This document shows positions 6,087 through 7,236 of a stretch of DNA of 7,236 nucleotides, one piece after another (position 1 is the stretch's first letter; every line of letters begins with the position of its first letter). The notes under the pieces are model-generated. The model was not told the origin of the DNA. It ran no database searches and worked only from the letters and a program-made list of their open reading frames with translations. The translations under genes and the position numbers were made by a program. The stretch is from Pseudorhodobacter sp. (GTDB lineage Bacteria; Pseudomonadota; Alphaproteobacteria; Rhodobacterales; Rhodobacteraceae): assembly GCA_024641255.1 (NCBI GenBank), contig JAHEDL010000019.1, positions 1 to 7,236 on the forward strand, written 5' to 3'.

Positions 6087-7236
6087 TGCTGTTCTTGCGC
6101 AAACGCGTTGAACTTGAATTCCTTGAAACCTGCGCGGCTGTTTCGCACGGCTCTTTGCGGGTGATCACGCCAAATGGGGCGGTGCATGACTTTGGCGCAG
6201 GCGATCCGGCGGCGGAACTGCAGATCAACGATTGGGCGATGGTGACGGCCTGCGCGCTGCGCGGCGACGTGGGCTTTGGCGAAAGCTATGTCGCGGGGCT
6301 TTGGGACAGCCCGTCGCTAGAGCTGCTTGGGCAGGTTGCGTTGCTGAATATGAACGCGCTGTCGCAGTATACCTTCGGGTCGTGGTTTCATCGGCTGAAG
6401 TTTCGCCTGACCGACACCGTGCTGCGCGCCAATTCGCGCCGTGGCTCGGCGCGCAACATTCACGCACATTACGATGTTGGCAACGAGTTTTATCAGCTTT
6501 GGCTTGATCCGGGCATGACCTATTCTTCGGCGCTTTTCGACGCGGCCGATGCTGATCTTGGTCGCGCGCAAGACCGCAAATACGACCGCATCCTGTCGCG
6601 GCTTGGCCAAGGGGAGCGGACGCTGGAAATCGGCTGCGGCTGGGGTGGTTTTGCCGAACGTGCCGCCGATCAGGGTCGGCAGGTGACGGCACTGACCATC
6701 TCGACCAACCAGCGCGCCTATGCCGAGGCGCGGCTGGACGGGCGGGCCGAGATTGCGCTTTGCGATTACCGCGATGCGACGGGCCGTTATGACAGCATCG
6801 TGTCGATCGAGATGATCGAGGCGGTCGGCGCGAAATACTGGCCGACGTATTTCGCGGCCCTGAAGGCGCGTCTTGCCGACGACGGGCGCGCGGTGCTGCA
6901 GGCCATCACCGTGCCGGATCGCTATTTCGAAACCTATCGCAGCAGTTCCGATTTCATCCGGCAGCATGTGTTTCCGGGCGGGATGCTGTTGTCGGATGCG
7001 CAGATCGCGGCGCAGGCGGCACAGGCCGGGTTGCAGGTGCAGGACAGTTTCGGCTTTGGCACGCATTACGCGCAGACCTGCCGCTTGTGGGGGCAGCGGA
7101 TGGCAGAGCAACAGGCAAAGATAACCAAGCTTGGCTATGGCGGGGCCTTTCTGCGGTCTTGGCAGTATTATCTGGGCATGTGCGCCGCAGCGTTCGAGGT
7201 CGGCCAGACCGACGTTGTTCAGGTAGAGCTGCGGCA
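6086..7236 (+). CDS. CFA-synthase-like SAM-dependent fatty-acyl methyltransferase (C-terminal end cut by window)
   Basis: The frame opens at the ATG at 6086, sharing one base with the preceding stop (TGATG) and preceded by AGAGG (6074-6078), and runs 383 codons to the window edge without a stop. The family normally ends shortly after a block like YYLGMCAAAFEVGQTDVVQVELR (361-383), so only a few residues are probably missing. The N-terminal lipid-contact region includes FGESYVAGLWDS (64-75). The methyltransferase domain has HYDVGNEFYQLWLDPGMTYSSALF (128-151), SAM motif I LEIGCGWGGFAERAA (180-194), SIEMIEAVG (240-248) and QAITVPDRYFETYRSSSDFI (272-291). It should methylate an unsaturated acyl chain of a phospholipid. 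Relative to E. coli Cfa, E245 and Y328 keep the bicarbonate-site Glu and Tyr, but the Cys is S148 and the His is Q272. This is like the subfamily of methyl-branching enzymes (UfaM/tuberculostearate type) more than a true cyclopropane synthase. Confidence 0.9.
   Translation, partial: MLFLRKRVELEFLETCAAVSHGSLRVITPNGAVHDFGAGDPAAELQINDWAMVTACALRGDVGFGESYVAGLWDSPSLELLGQVALLNMNALSQYTFGSWFHRLKFRLTDTVLRANSRRGSARNIHAHYDVGNEFYQLWLDPGMTYSSALFDAADADLGRAQDRKYDRILSRLGQGERTLEIGCGWGGFAERAADQGRQVTALTISTNQRAYAEARLDGRAEIALCDYRDATGRYDSIVSIEMIEAVGAKYWPTYFAALKARLADDGRAVLQAITVPDRYFETYRSSSDFIRQHVFPGGMLLSDAQIAAQAAQAGLQVQDSFGFGTHYAQTCRLWGQRMAEQQAKITKLGYGGAFLRSWQYYLGMCAAAFEVGQTDVVQVELR

Overview
The window looks like a chromosomal segment of an alphaproteobacterium, most likely of the Rhodobacteraceae/Paracoccaceae. 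The evidence is high GC, GC-rich third codon positions, an Agrobacterium/Rhodobacter-type iron-sulfur photolyase, and a promoter matching the RpoE-ChrR (ECF11) class best known from Rhodobacter sphaeroides. I see no mobile elements, CRISPR arrays, rRNA or tRNA genes.

Layout. At the left edge, on the minus strand, is the first 190 codons of urtA, the periplasmic urea-binding protein of the UrtABCDE ABC transporter (1-570). It is followed by a non-coding gap of about 540 bp (571-1114) that holds two adjacent dyads (803-835) and two GC-rich hairpins. Next come a minus-strand GNAT acetyltransferase (1115-1690) and, divergently, a small DUF861-type cupin (1901-2254). A strong terminator-like hairpin (2262-2290) closes the cupin gene.

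The right-hand two thirds form one plus-strand block. It contains an FeS-cluster (6-4) photolyase of the PhrB/CryB class (2447-3970), then an ECF11-like promoter (3988-4015). This promoter leads into a tightly packed three-gene operon: a COG2907-type FAD oxidoreductase (4051-5334), a DUF1365 protein (5331-6086, 4-nt overlap) and a cyclopropane-fatty-acid-synthase-like SAM methyltransferase (6086 to the window end, 1-nt overlap, cut off near its C-terminus).

How it fits together. In R. sphaeroides the singlet-oxygen sigma factor RpoE (anti-sigma ChrR) controls a photolyase, a CFA-synthase-like methylase and further lipid-modification genes. Those lipid genes take part in making methylated furan fatty acids from vaccenoyl phospholipids. 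Here the same kinds of function sit side by side and the lipid operon has its own TGATCC/CGTAAA promoter. My reading, which is inference, is a photo-oxidative stress module that pairs light-driven DNA repair with oxidative or methylating modification of membrane fatty acids. The methyltransferase carries Ser and Gln where classical cyclopropane synthases have the bicarbonate-site Cys and His. That fits a methyl-branching enzyme better than a cyclopropane-forming one.
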